Assembly: GCF_020667845.1 (NCBI RefSeq)
Contig: NZ_JAFMPQ010000041.1
Span: 1 to 42,591, forward strand
Direction: 5' to 3'
DNA from: Cognatishimia sp. F0-27
Lineage (GTDB): Bacteria > Pseudomonadota > Alphaproteobacteria > Rhodobacterales > Rhodobacteraceae
DNA length: 42,591 bases
The notes beneath the pieces were generated by a model. It did no database searches. It saw only the letters and a program-made list of their open reading frames with translations, and was not told the origin of the DNA. Positions 17,576 through 25,667 of this stretch are shown one piece after another. The number at the start of each line of letters is the position of its first letter. Position 1 is the first letter of the stretch. A program made the position numbers and the translations under genes.

Positions 17576-17785
17576 ATGGCCTTTTACGATCCCAGCTTTG
17601 CCCCGACCCGCCCGACGCTGCGCGCCCGGATCGCCCGGCTCTTCGAAACGGAGTTCGACCGCAAGGCCCGTCGCCTGTCCGATGAGGTCGCCGCATTGCG
17701 CGCGCTCAGCGACGACGCGCTTGCCCGCCGCGGGATCGCGCGCGACGATATCCTGTTTCATGTCTTTGTCGGGGCCCGGCGCTGA
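17576..17785 (+). CDS. Small basic DUF1127-like protein
   Basis: A 69-residue arginine-rich protein. AAGGAG lies eight bases before the ATG and a strong terminator follows, so the gene is well supported. An amphipathic helix (LRARIARLFETEFDRKARRL) is followed by ALRALSDDALARRGIARDDI, whose pattern L..L.D..L...GI.R.DI resembles the DUF1127 (YjiS-like) motif. Some short DUF1127 proteins are reported to influence RNA turnover and metabolism; the function here is not known. It ends HVFVGARR. It is convergent with the ASCH gene. Confidence 0.75.
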   Translation: MAFYDPSFAPTRPTLRARIARLFETEFDRKARRLSDEVAALRALSDDALARRGIARDDILFHVFVGARR

Positions 17786-17838
17786 GCGGGCGCATCCTGC
17801 TATCCCTGTCGCTCTGACCTGCCTCGGAGCGGTGACTT

Positions 17839-17866
17839 TTGCCCCGGCTCGTCCGGGGCAATTTTT
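17839..17866 (+). terminator. Rho-independent terminator after the DUF1127-like gene
   Basis: TTGCCCCGG/CCGGGGCAA, a perfect 9-bp stem with loop CTCGT, followed by TTTTT. It starts about 54 bases after the stop codon. Confidence 0.9.
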
Positions 17867-17977
17867 GTGCGGGCTTTCAAGATTGCGCGCCGATGGTGGG
17901 GCGCGACGGAGCGGCCCGTCCCCGGTGTGGCTCGGATCGGCAGACAACCGAGACCAACGCGATGAGAACGGCTTCGC

Positions 17978-18484
17978 TCAGAACGGCTTTGGCGGGGTGT
18001 CCGAGAATCCCAGAGGCAAATCGTTGAACAGGCCGGTCGCATCCGCGTAGCGCGCCATCCATGGCGCGGGTCTGGCCAGCCTCCCTTCCGGCTGCCACAG
18101 GAAATACCTAAGGTTGCCCTTCGCGGGGATCGGTGTGACGGCGATCGGGTCGGCGAGGGTCAGGCCCGCCTTGCCGCCGAACCATTCGCTGTCGCTTTGG
18201 GTGATGATCCCGGTCACGGTCACCGCGCCGATGATGGCCCCGCGCGGCAGATCGGCCGGGGCAGGGCAGCGCACGCCGTGCCGCTCAAGCCGCCAATGCC
18301 CCCAGCGATATTCCTTTTCCGTCATGCCGGTTGCGGCGTGCAGAGCGATGCGGCCGGGCACCATGCCGCCCGCGCGGATCGCACCGAGCGAGCGGTTCTC
18401 TATGATCTTGCCGCCGTGCAGGATTGCCCAGGCCCAGGGCTGGCGCACGGACAGGGCATGAGGGGGCAGCGCATCCACGGTCAT
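17978..18484 (-). CDS. ASCH domain protein
   Basis: A 168-residue protein of the ASCH (PUA-like) RNA-binding fold. The signature is near the N-terminus: LSVRQPWAWAILHGGKIIENRS, where the S-x-RQPWA...G.K..E.R pattern is the ASCH hallmark, then GRIALHAATGM and GAIIGAVTVTGII. The C-terminus has GNLRYFLWQPEGR. ATG at 18484 is chosen since it begins the domain; upstream in-frame sequence is a decayed copy of the neighbouring methyltransferase end. It is downstream of that gene on the same strand, 165 bases away. Members may act in RNA modification or degradation; the role here is unknown. Confidence 0.85.
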   Translation of the reverse strand: MTVDALPPHALSVRQPWAWAILHGGKIIENRSLGAIRAGGMVPGRIALHAATGMTEKEYRWGHWRLERHGVRCPAPADLPRGAIIGAVTVTGIITQSDSEWFGGKAGLTLADPIAVTPIPAKGNLRYFLWQPEGRLARPAPWMARYADATGLFNDLPLGFSDTPPKPF

Positions 18485-18551
18485 GGCAGGATGGTAGGCC
18501 GATACGGGGGGAAACAAGCCCGCCCGTGTCGGGGGATCACCCTTGCGCGGT

Positions 18552-18703
18552 GGCGTCAGGCCGGGGGGCATCGGAAATGCGGCGCGAATGATGGCGTCGG
18601 TTTCTGGATAAGGCTACCCGTCTCACGGACGTGCCTGCGGGCCTTGGCGTCAGGCCGGAAGGATCATCGGAAACGCGGCGCGGATGGCGGCGTCGGTTTC
18701 CGG
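18552..18703. repeat. Duplicated 3' end of the MttB-like gene
   Basis: The 58 bases at 18646-18703, which span the end of the MttB-like gene including its stop, recur at 18552-18607 with about seven substitutions and a two-base gap. The downstream copy, read in the same sense, still encodes PETDAIIRAAFPM against PETDAAIRAAFPM in the gene. It is a relic of a tandem duplication or of a lost second methyltransferase gene. Confidence 0.75.
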
Positions 18704-20200
18704 GTCGAGATGCCCGGGATGATGCGTTTCGAGAATGCGACGGGCTTCGGCATTGGCGCGCTGCCATGCCGTGGGCGCGCCCGCATCGGCCCATGCGGAC
18801 GGGGTCATGCGGTCGGCGAGCCGGGGGTAAAGATAGTCGCGCTCCATGGCGTCCTGAGTTTGCGAGGCACCGAGGAAGTGGCCCTCGCCCAGCACCGTCG
18901 CACAGATCGCGTCATAGGCAAGCGTGTCCTCGGTGACTTCGATCCCGCGCAGGATGCGGTAGACCGCGCCGAGCATCTCGTCGTCAAGCACGAACGCCTC
19001 GAAACTGGCGCCCAGCAACGAGGCGGTCATGCCCGCGCTTTCATAGACCAGATTGCCCCCTGCCAGACCGGCGGCCAGCGCCGTAATCCCCTTTTCCGCG
19101 CCGTATTGCGCATCGATGGCCTTGGCGTCGGTCATCGAGCTTGCCACGCCGGAGGGCAGCCCGAGCCAGTTCGACAGTTGCGCCGAGGCGGCATTGAGCA
19201 CGGCAATCTCTCCGCCACCCCCCGCGAAGGCCCCGGTGCGCAGGTCGATCACCAGCGGCCAGTTGGAGAAGATCATCGGAAAGCCCGGCTTGATGGCATG
19301 GACCATGACCAGCGAGGCCAGCGTCTCGGCCAACGACATGGCGAGGAACCCGGCCAGCGTCGCGGGGGCTGTCGCACCGGATTGCGCGGCGGTGATGCAG
19401 GAGATCGGGATGCCGTGGCGGATGCATTCATAGACCACGTCGACCGCATCCTCGCCGTAGCGCATGGGCGAGATCACCGGGCTGATATGGGCCTTCATGA
19501 AGGGCCGCGCGGCAAAGCCTTCCGGGCCGGCGGCACGCTCCAGCATGGACATGATCGGGGCAACGTTTTTTGCCAGCGTGAAGGCGGTGGCCGTGGGTTT
19601 GGTGGTGTTCCGGATCAGCGCATAGGCGGTGTTGACGTCGAGCGCGAACGTGTCGGGCAGGTCCGTTGCGATGCAGCATCGGGTGAACCAGCTCACATTG
19701 GTGAGCGTGTCTTGGAGCCGTGTGAAGTCATGCAGATCGCGCAAGGTGGACGGGCGGTAGAGGCCGGTTTCGAGGTCGAGCGTCTGGACGGCGGCACCGC
19801 CGGTGCCGAAATGCACCGCGTCGCCGCCCACCTCGATGGAGCGGCCCTTGTCGCGCCCGTGCAGCCAGAAGCGTTTGGCGGCGCCGGCGATGGCGTCCTC
19901 GACAAGCGGTTCGGGAAACGTGACGCGCGCGCCTGACCCGCGCGCCCCGGCCTTGACGAGATCGTCTCGCAGGCGGTCGGGCACGTCTCCCATGCCCAGC
20001 CGGTCAAGAAGGCGGCGCGCGGTGTCGTAGATCGCGCGCATCTGCGGTTCGGTCAGCGGTTGATACTGGCCCCCGATCTGGCCGGGCGGAGCGGGGTTCG
20101 GCGGGCCGATGGCGCGGTGCCTGTGCCGCGCTTGCCGCCCGCCTGCGCGCCGTTTGGGAGGAGAGCTGTCCTGCATCCGGATATCAGAAGGGGGCGGCAT
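18650..20200 (-). CDS. MttB-family (trimethylamine methyltransferase-like) corrinoid methyltransferase
   Basis: About 516 residues (508 from the alternative ATG at 20176; neither has a strong ribosome site). This is the MttB superfamily, whose members move a methyl group from a methylamine or quaternary amine to a corrinoid protein. Recognisable parts: arginine-rich start (RRAGGRQARH), LLDRLGMGDVP, VHFGTGGAAVQTLD, RPSTLRDLHDFTRLQD, FMKAHISPVISPMRYGED, IPISCITAAQSGATAPATLA, GLAGGNLVYESAGM and the C-terminal DYLYPRLADRMTP. There is no in-frame amber codon, so it is the non-pyrrolysine type, some of which demethylate glycine betaine or related compounds. No corrinoid protein gene is adjacent. 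It is divergent from the flavoprotein gene at 20372. Confidence 0.9.
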   Translation of the reverse strand: MPPPSDIRMQDSSPPKRRAGGRQARHRHRAIGPPNPAPPGQIGGQYQPLTEPQMRAIYDTARRLLDRLGMGDVPDRLRDDLVKAGARGSGARVTFPEPLVEDAIAGAAKRFWLHGRDKGRSIEVGGDAVHFGTGGAAVQTLDLETGLYRPSTLRDLHDFTRLQDTLTNVSWFTRCCIATDLPDTFALDVNTAYALIRNTTKPTATAFTLAKNVAPIMSMLERAAGPEGFAARPFMKAHISPVISPMRYGEDAVDVVYECIRHGIPISCITAAQSGATAPATLAGFLAMSLAETLASLVMVHAIKPGFPMIFSNWPLVIDLRTGAFAGGGGEIAVLNAASAQLSNWLGLPSGVASSMTDAKAIDAQYGAEKGITALAAGLAGGNLVYESAGMTASLLGASFEAFVLDDEMLGAVYRILRGIEVTEDTLAYDAICATVLGEGHFLGASQTQDAMERDYLYPRLADRMTPSAWADAGAPTAWQRANAEARRILETHHPGHLDPETDAAIRAAFPMILPA

Positions 20201-20247
20201 GGGCGGGGCAAGACCCTTTTCCAGTGGCGCGAAAATTTGCCAAGGTT

Positions 20248-20264
20248 GTTCGAATTTTTCGAAC
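20248..20264. promoter_or_regulatory. Palindromic operator candidate between divergent MttB and FAD genes
   Basis: GTTCGAA-TTT-TTCGAAC is a perfect 7-bp inverted repeat with a three-base spacer, midway between the divergent starts at 20200 and 20372. A dimeric repressor binding there could control both genes. It is not the LexA motif of alphaproteobacteria, which is a direct GTTC repeat. Confidence 0.5.
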
Positions 20265-20371
20265 GCTTGCGCCCGTGCTTGCACCTGTCCGACACGCGGC
20301 AGAGGGTTTTGATCCAGAAAGGCCGCGACAGGAGCGCGAGACGGTCCGCGCTGCCAAGCAAGGAGGACAGC

Positions 20372-22804
20372 ATGAAACTCTCGACCCGCGTTGTTGTGAT
20401 CGGCGGCGGCATTGCCGGGTGTTCGACGCTTTACCACCTGACGCAGGAGGGCTGGAGCGACGTGATGCTGCTCGAACGGGACGAGCTGACCTCGGGCACC
20501 ACATGGCATTCGGCGGCGCAGGTCACGAATTTCGGCATGAACCAGACCATGGTGGGGCTGAAGTCGCATTCCATCGCGCTTTACAAGGCGTTGGCGGAGG
20601 ATCCGGATTACCCCATCACCTATCATCACGCCGATGGCGGCATCCGGCTCGCCAACACGCCCGAACAGATGGACGGCTATCGGCATTTTGCCTCGATGGC
20701 GCGCGGCATGGGCGTGGAGTTCGAGGTGATCGATGCGCAGGAATGCGCGCGGCGACATCCGCTGATTTCGACCGAGAATCTTCTGGGGGGCCTTTGGGAC
20801 CCGATGGATGGCGATATCGACCCGGCGCAGCTCTGTCAGGCGCTGGCGCGCCGGGCGCGCAAGGCGGGCGCGGAGGTGCATCGCAACACGCCCGTGACCG
20901 GGCTGACGCAAAAGGGCGACGGGAGCTGGATGGTGGAGACACCGCGCGGCACGGTCCATGCGGAAATTGTGGTGAATGCCTGCGGCTACCGGGTCAACGA
21001 GGTGGGCGCGATGATGGGTGTGCAACATCCGGTCATGTCGATGGAGCACCAGTATTTTGTCACCGAGGGCATGGCGGCGGTGCGCGATGCGGGGCGGCGG
21101 ATGCCGTTGCTGCGCTGTCCGATCAGCGATTACTACTGCCGTCAGGAGCGGGACGGGCTGCTGGTGGGGTTCTACGAGCAGGATTGCCGGACCTGGGGGA
21201 TGGACGGGATCGACCCGAATTTCACCAATGCGCTGTGCCCCGATGACCTCGACCGGGTGACGGATGTGCTGGAAGGCGCGTTCGAGCGGATGCCCGCGCT
21301 GATGGAGGCGGGGATCAAGACCATCGTGAACGGGCCGATCACCTACACCATCGACGGCGCGCCGCTGGTCGGTCCGGTGCCGGGCAAGCGCAACGCGTTC
21401 TGCATCATCGGGCTGCGGGCGGGGCTTGGCGAGGGCGGCGGGCATGGCTGGCTTCTGGCGCAGCAGATCGTGCATGGCGAGGCGTGTTATGACACCTGGG
21501 TGATCGACCCGCGCCGATTTACCGGGCATGGCACCGTGGAGCTGACGGCGCTGAAGGCGATCGAGGATTACCAGAACGAGTTCCGCTTTCATTTTCCGCA
21601 TGAGCATCGCCCAGCGGGACGCAACGCCAAGACGACGCCGCTGACCCCAGTCTGGGAGGCGGAAGGCGCGGAGTTTACCGTGGTCAATGGCTGGGAGCGG
21701 ATCGACTATATCCGTCCGTCCGACGGGTTCACGGAGCCGCACACGTTTCGGCGCAGCCCGGTGGAGGACGTCGTCGCCGCCGAGGTCCAGGCGGTACACG
21801 CCCGCGTCGGCCTGACCGAGATCAACGGCTTCAACCGGATCGAGCTGACCGGGCGCGACGCGGAGGCGTTCCTTGACCGGATGGTCTGTGGTGGCGTGCC
21901 GAAGCGCGCTGGGCGCGTCGGGCTGGCCTATCTGCTGAACGACCAGGGGATGGTGAAGTCCGAGGCGACGATTGCGCGGCTGCCGGCGTCGGATCGCGGG
22001 CCGGAGCGGATCTGGTATGGCTCCGCCGCCGCATCGGAGCAGCACGATTGGGACTGGCTGGCGCACAACATCCGCGCGGACGAGGACGTGCGCCTGCACA
22101 GCCTGACCAATGCCCAGACGATCCTGCTCCTCGCTGGTCCGCAGGCGCGCGCAGTGCTGTCGGCGGTGTCACGTGGGGATTGGTCGGCAACGGGTTTCCC
22201 GTGGCTGAGTGTGCGCGAATGCTTTGTCGGGATCGCCCCCGCGACGGTGATGGCGGTGAGTTTCTCGGGCGAGCTGGCCTATGAAATCCACGTGCCCACG
22301 CATCAGGCCTATGCCGCGTGGCAGGCCATTCGCGCGGCGGGCAAAGCGCATGAGCTCGCGCTGTTCGGGATGCGCGCCATCGAGTCGATGCGGATGGAGA
22401 AGGGCTATCTGCATTGGAAGGCCGAGCTTCTGACGGAGTTCGACCCGTTCGAAACCGGGCTGGACCGGTTTGTGCGGATGCAAAAGCCGGAATTTGTCGG
22501 GCAAGGGGCGCTTGCGCAGCGGCAGGGGGCGCTGCGCCGGAAGCTGGTCATGCTGGCAGTCGACAGCACGGACCGCCCGGCCCATGGCGGCGCGTCGGTC
22601 ATGACGGGCGACAGGGTTATCGGCACGGTGACCAACGGCGCCTTCGGGCACCGCACGGGCGTCAACCTCGCATTCGCCTTTGTCGCGCCCGAGTTCAGTG
22701 CAAAGGGGAGCCGTGTCAGCCTTGATCTGCTGGGCGAGCGGTTTGATGCCACGGTCATCCCCCGATGCAGCTTCGACCCGGACGGGGGCCGGTATCGCTG
22801 CTGA
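20372..22804 (+). CDS. Dimethylglycine/sarcosine dehydrogenase-like FAD protein with GcvT domain
   Basis: An 810-residue protein with a DAO-type FAD domain and a C-terminal GcvT/aminomethyltransferase domain, the architecture of dimethylglycine dehydrogenase. Residues 6-23 hold the dinucleotide motif RVVVIGGGIAGCSTLYHL; H46 in SGTTWHSAAQ is in the position of the histidine that binds FAD covalently in relatives. The GcvT part (from about 430) has GLTEINGFNRIELTGRDAE, SFSGELAYEIHVPTHQAYA, GMRAIESMRMEKGYLHW and a C-terminal barrel. AGGAGGA precedes the ATG. It probably removes an N-methyl group oxidatively, passing it to tetrahydrofolate. Pairing with the divergent MttB-like gene suggests serial demethylation of a methylated amine; the substrate is inferred only. 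Confidence 0.9.
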   Translation: MKLSTRVVVIGGGIAGCSTLYHLTQEGWSDVMLLERDELTSGTTWHSAAQVTNFGMNQTMVGLKSHSIALYKALAEDPDYPITYHHADGGIRLANTPEQMDGYRHFASMARGMGVEFEVIDAQECARRHPLISTENLLGGLWDPMDGDIDPAQLCQALARRARKAGAEVHRNTPVTGLTQKGDGSWMVETPRGTVHAEIVVNACGYRVNEVGAMMGVQHPVMSMEHQYFVTEGMAAVRDAGRRMPLLRCPISDYYCRQERDGLLVGFYEQDCRTWGMDGIDPNFTNALCPDDLDRVTDVLEGAFERMPALMEAGIKTIVNGPITYTIDGAPLVGPVPGKRNAFCIIGLRAGLGEGGGHGWLLAQQIVHGEACYDTWVIDPRRFTGHGTVELTALKAIEDYQNEFRFHFPHEHRPAGRNAKTTPLTPVWEAEGAEFTVVNGWERIDYIRPSDGFTEPHTFRRSPVEDVVAAEVQAVHARVGLTEINGFNRIELTGRDAEAFLDRMVCGGVPKRAGRVGLAYLLNDQGMVKSEATIARLPASDRGPERIWYGSAAASEQHDWDWLAHNIRADEDVRLHSLTNAQTILLLAGPQARAVLSAVSRGDWSATGFPWLSVRECFVGIAPATVMAVSFSGELAYEIHVPTHQAYAAWQAIRAAGKAHELALFGMRAIESMRMEKGYLHWKAELLTEFDPFETGLDRFVRMQKPEFVGQGALAQRQGALRRKLVMLAVDSTDRPAHGGASVMTGDRVIGTVTNGAFGHRTGVNLAFAFVAPEFSAKGSRVSLDLLGERFDATVIPRCSFDPDGGRYRC

Positions 22805-22949
22805 TCCGGTTGGCCGGTTCCCATGCGCCGGGTGCGTCCCGTCCTCCCGCCGCCGCGCCGGTCTTGGGCCGGTAAGGTCGGGGGGAGAGCCGCACGTCAA
22901 GCGTGTCCATGCTGGCGGGCTGTCCGCTTCGGGCCGCGAAAGACCAGTT

Positions 22950-22967
22950 GCCGGGCCCATGCCCGGC
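22950..22967 (-). terminator. Weak hairpin downstream of rsgA
   Basis: GCCGGGC/GCCCGGC forms a 7-bp stem with a four-base loop about ten bases past the rsgA stop. The following sequence is only mildly T-rich, so termination is uncertain. Confidence 0.4.
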
Positions 22968-22977
22968 CCGGAGAGGG

Positions 22978-24060
22978 TTAGCGTTTCTTGCGGTTGGTCT
23001 TCTGGATGCCTTTGATCATCTTGCCGAATTTGCGATCCTTCGACCGGCGCTCCGCCAGAGTGGCGGTGTTGAGCGCGTCTTCCGCGACCAGCTTGCGCCA
23101 GCGTCCGAGACGCTCTGCCTCGATCTCGCCGCGCGCGAGGGCCGCCTGCACGGCACAGCCCGGCTCGGTGTCGTGGCGGCAATCGCGGAAGCGGCAATCC
23201 GCGGCCAGAGTGGCAAGATCGTCGAAGACGTCCCGCAGCCCGGCGCTGGCTTCGGTCAGTTGCAGCTCCCGCATGCCCGGCGTGTCGAGAATGGCGCAGC
23301 CTGTCGCGCGGATATGCAGGTGGCGGCTCGTGGTGGTGTGCCGGCCTTTTGCGTCATCATCGCGGATGCCCCGGGTGGCTGCAGTTTCCTGACCCAGGAG
23401 CGCATTGGTCAGCGTCGATTTGCCGACACCGGAGGAGCCGAGGAAGGCGATGGTGCGCCCGCTGCCGCACCAGGGCGCCAGCCGGGTGGTCGGATCGTCA
23501 CCGCGTGCATCGAGCAGCAACGCAGGCACCTGCGCGGAGATTGCCTCGGCCTTTTCGAGATAACCCTGCGGGTTGTCGGCGAGGTCGGGTTTGGTGATGA
23601 CGATCACCGGGTCGATCTCTGCCTCGAAAGCCAGTGCGATGTAGCGTTCGAGCCGGGCCACGTTGAAATCGGCGTTGCAGGAGGTGACGATGAAGGCGGT
23701 ATCGATATTGGCCGCGATCAGCTGGACGCGGCGATCATGCCCGGGGGCGCGCCGCTTCAGAACGCTCTTGCGCTCCAGCAGTGTGCTGGCGGTGGGGAGC
23801 ACGGCGTCATAGAGAAGCCAGTCGCCCACCGTTGCTTCAAGACCGGGCGGAATCGTCGTTTCGATGGTCTCGCCCATGACGCGCAGGCCGGAGCGGTGGA
23901 TTTCGACCACCCTGACGGGCGGTGTCTGGGTCAGTGCGTCGAGGGTGATCTGGCTGGCAAAGAACGGCTGCCATCCGAGCATGTCGAGGCGCGATGGCGT
24001 GGGCCGGTGCGGGGGCGCCGCTGCGGTGCCGGGCAGGAAGTGCGAATAGTCGCGGGTCAT
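22978..24060 (-). CDS. rsgA: Ribosome small subunit-dependent GTPase A
   Basis: A 360-residue circularly permuted GTPase that assists late maturation of the 30S subunit. An N-terminal OB-fold (residues about 45-115) precedes motifs in permuted order: G4 ITKPDLAD (156-159), G1 FLGSSGVGKSTLTN (208-216), G2 region RHTTTSRHL, and G3 LDTPGMREL (259-262). The C-terminal zinc site is C289, C294, H296 and C302, matching the family spacing C-x4-C-x-H-x5-C exactly. The C-terminus is lysine-rich. ATG at 24060 forms an ATGA overlap with an open frame upstream on the same strand; that frame is not a confident gene. Confidence 0.95.
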   Translation of the reverse strand: MTRDYSHFLPGTAAAPPHRPTPSRLDMLGWQPFFASQITLDALTQTPPVRVVEIHRSGLRVMGETIETTIPPGLEATVGDWLLYDAVLPTASTLLERKSVLKRRAPGHDRRVQLIAANIDTAFIVTSCNADFNVARLERYIALAFEAEIDPVIVITKPDLADNPQGYLEKAEAISAQVPALLLDARGDDPTTRLAPWCGSGRTIAFLGSSGVGKSTLTNALLGQETAATRGIRDDDAKGRHTTTSRHLHIRATGCAILDTPGMRELQLTEASAGLRDVFDDLATLAADCRFRDCRHDTEPGCAVQAALARGEIEAERLGRWRKLVAEDALNTATLAERRSKDRKFGKMIKGIQKTNRKKR

Positions 24061-24755
24061 GCGTGAGGGTGATCCTGATAATGCGCCAATGCGCGGTGCG
24101 CGCCGGTCCTTGCCGCAGCCAGAGTGACGGAAGCTGTGGAGGCTGGCGGTGCGGAGACACATGCCAAGACTGCGGTTTCTGGCGGTGCGTTTAGACGTGC
24201 GGATGCCCGTGATGCTGGTGGTGTGTTTACACGTGCCAAGGCTGCGGTGTCTGGTGGAGCGGTTAGACGGATCGATGCCGGTGATGCGGGCGGTATGGAT
24301 ACATGTGCCAAGGCACTTACCGCTGGCCGTGCGATTGCCGACGCTCTGCGCGGCAAGGCGGCGCGTGCCGGCACCGCAGGTTCAGACGCTGCGGGGTCTT
24401 GCGGTGCGGGTGCCATCGCCGCGGGGTCGTCTGCGCGCGGCAAGAACACCGCGCGCCGGGTCAGAACCGCGGCCGGGTTCACGTGAAGCGGTGCGCGGGG
24501 AGCGCATCGGGCTCCCACGTTCGACAAGTCATACAGTCTCCGGTTCCGCATCGGGCGATCCGACATGTGGCGCGATCTTAGCATCCCGCAGCTGAGCGTG
24601 TCGCTGAAAAACTGTGCTGTGACGCCGGGAGAGGCCGGTTGTGCCTTTTGCAGACCGGATTTGCCGCAGGCCGGGGCGTCGTTGCCAGTGGGGCCGGGCG
24701 CCATGCGGCGCAGCCGCGGCGCGGGTGCAGCCCATCACGGCTGCGGCAGCGGGTG
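24061..24755. other. Repeat-bearing region with several open frames, no confident gene
   Basis: About 695 bases between rsgA and the hydrolase gene. Three long frames cross it. One on the minus strand (stop at 24057) overlaps the rsgA start as ATGA and encodes a Pro/Ala-rich protein with APPASxAS units; possible starts are near 24566 or 24704, with no ribosome site. One on the + strand from a GTG at 24124 encodes 120 residues rich in Ala/Gly; a third is Arg/Val-rich. All stay open partly because the internal repeat is a multiple of three. AGA and ACA codons and T-ending codons are commoner than in neighbouring genes, which hints at a different origin. Confidence 0.4.
24139..24354. repeat. 72-bp tandem repeat, about three units
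   Basis: Units start at 24139, 24211 and 24283, exactly 72 bases apart. The first two match over most of their length; the third matches for about its first third and then decays. Each unit starts GAnGCnGGnGGT and contains an ACA-CnT-GCCAAG core. On the + strand each unit encodes 24 residues such as AKTAVSGGAFRRADAR, then AKAAVSGGAVRRIDAG. Substitutions fall largely at the third codon position of that frame, but the overlapping minus frame shares the same wobble positions, so this does not tell the coding strand. Confidence 0.75.
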
Positions 24756-25667
24756 TCAGGCGGCGCCAGCGTCCAAGCCCGCAATATGCGACAGAACCTG
24801 TTCAAGCAGGATCTCGGGGCATTCCTCGGGGATGGCGTGGCCGCAGGGAAGCGCCAAGCCACGCACATCGCGCGCTTTTTCCTGCCAGGTCGCGACCACA
24901 TCGTAAAGCTGCCCGACCACGCCATCGCGCCCCCAGAGCGCCAGAACGGGGGCCATGACGGTGTGCGTGGCGTCCGCCGCGTCATGGTCGAGATCAATGC
25001 TCGCCGCCGCGCGGTAATCCTCGCAGATCGCATGAATGGTGGCTGGATCGTCGTAGCAGCGCAGGTATTCCGCGAACACCGTTTCAGAGACCGCGCCGGA
25101 TGTCTTGACCTGGCCGTTGATGTGGCGGCGCAGGAAGTAGGCGGGGTCCGCGCCGATCATCCGTTCCGGCAGGTCGGCGGGCTGGATCAGGAAAAACCAC
25201 CAGAAATACCGCGTGGCGAACTCCTTGTCGGTGCGCGCATACATCGTGGCGGTGGGCGCAATGTCGAGCAGGGTGAGCGACGTGACGCGGGCGGGATGGT
25301 CGAGCGCCATGCGGTGCGCTACCCGTCCGCCGCGATCATGGCCGATGACATGGGCCTTGGCGACCCCGAGCGCATCGAGCAGAGCGATCTGGTCGCGCGC
25401 CATCACCCGTTTCGAATAAGGCATGTGCCGCGCGTCGCTTGCGGGGGCGTCGCTGTCGCCATAGCCGCGCAGGTCCGGCGCAATCACACGATACCCGGCC
25501 GCGACAAGCGCGGGTGCGATCTTGCGCCAGACCACATGGGTTTGCGGATGGCCATGCAGCAAAAGGATTGCTGGCCCGTCCCCCGCGACGGCGTAGTGGA
25601 TGCCAACCCCGTCAAGCGGCACCTTGTGCAGCTCGAACCCTTGCAGGAATGGCGACGGCTGCGCCAT
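24756..25667 (-). CDS. Alpha/beta hydrolase, haloacetate-dehalogenase-like
   Basis: A 303-residue alpha/beta hydrolase closely patterned on fluoroacetate dehalogenases: LLLHGHPQTHVVWRKIAP, nucleophile D111 with arginines 112 and 115 in GHDRGGRVAHR, aspartate D135 in LLDIAPT, CEDYRAAASID (Y218) and catalytic histidine H277 in CGHAIPEECPE. In the halide-binding segment, recalled from the Rhodopseudomonas enzyme as YHWSFLAQP, this protein has YFWWFFLIQP: the histidine is replaced by tryptophan (W156) and the following tryptophan is kept (W157). The true substrate may therefore be another 2-haloacid or ester. Its ATG overlaps the upstream tartrate-dehydrogenase-like gene stop by one base, so it is the last gene of that operon. 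Confidence 0.85.
   Translation of the reverse strand: MAQPSPFLQGFELHKVPLDGVGIHYAVAGDGPAILLLHGHPQTHVVWRKIAPALVAAGYRVIAPDLRGYGDSDAPASDARHMPYSKRVMARDQIALLDALGVAKAHVIGHDRGGRVAHRMALDHPARVTSLTLLDIAPTATMYARTDKEFATRYFWWFFLIQPADLPERMIGADPAYFLRRHINGQVKTSGAVSETVFAEYLRCYDDPATIHAICEDYRAAASIDLDHDAADATHTVMAPVLALWGRDGVVGQLYDVVATWQEKARDVRGLALPCGHAIPEECPEILLEQVLSHIAGLDAGAA

Noticed and set aside
17012-17947. 311- and 222-codon minus frames upstream of ctaD
   Set aside because: Arg/Pro/Gly-rich, no ribosome site, and they overlap the well-supported small gene at 17576 in antisense.
20248-20264. LexA (SOS) box
   Set aside because: Alphaproteobacterial LexA sites are direct GTTC-N7-GTTC repeats; this is an inverted repeat with a three-base spacer.
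20201-22099. N-terminal extension of the MttB-like minus frame to 22099
   Set aside because: It runs antisense through the well-supported FAD/GcvT gene and shows no family similarity before residue 1 of the methyltransferase.
24139-24354. CRISPR array
   Set aside because: Units are contiguous 72-base repeats with no unique spacers.
24149-24595. 148-codon + frame over the 72-bp repeat
   Set aside because: Open only because the repeat period is a multiple of three; Arg/Val/Leu-rich with no ribosome site.
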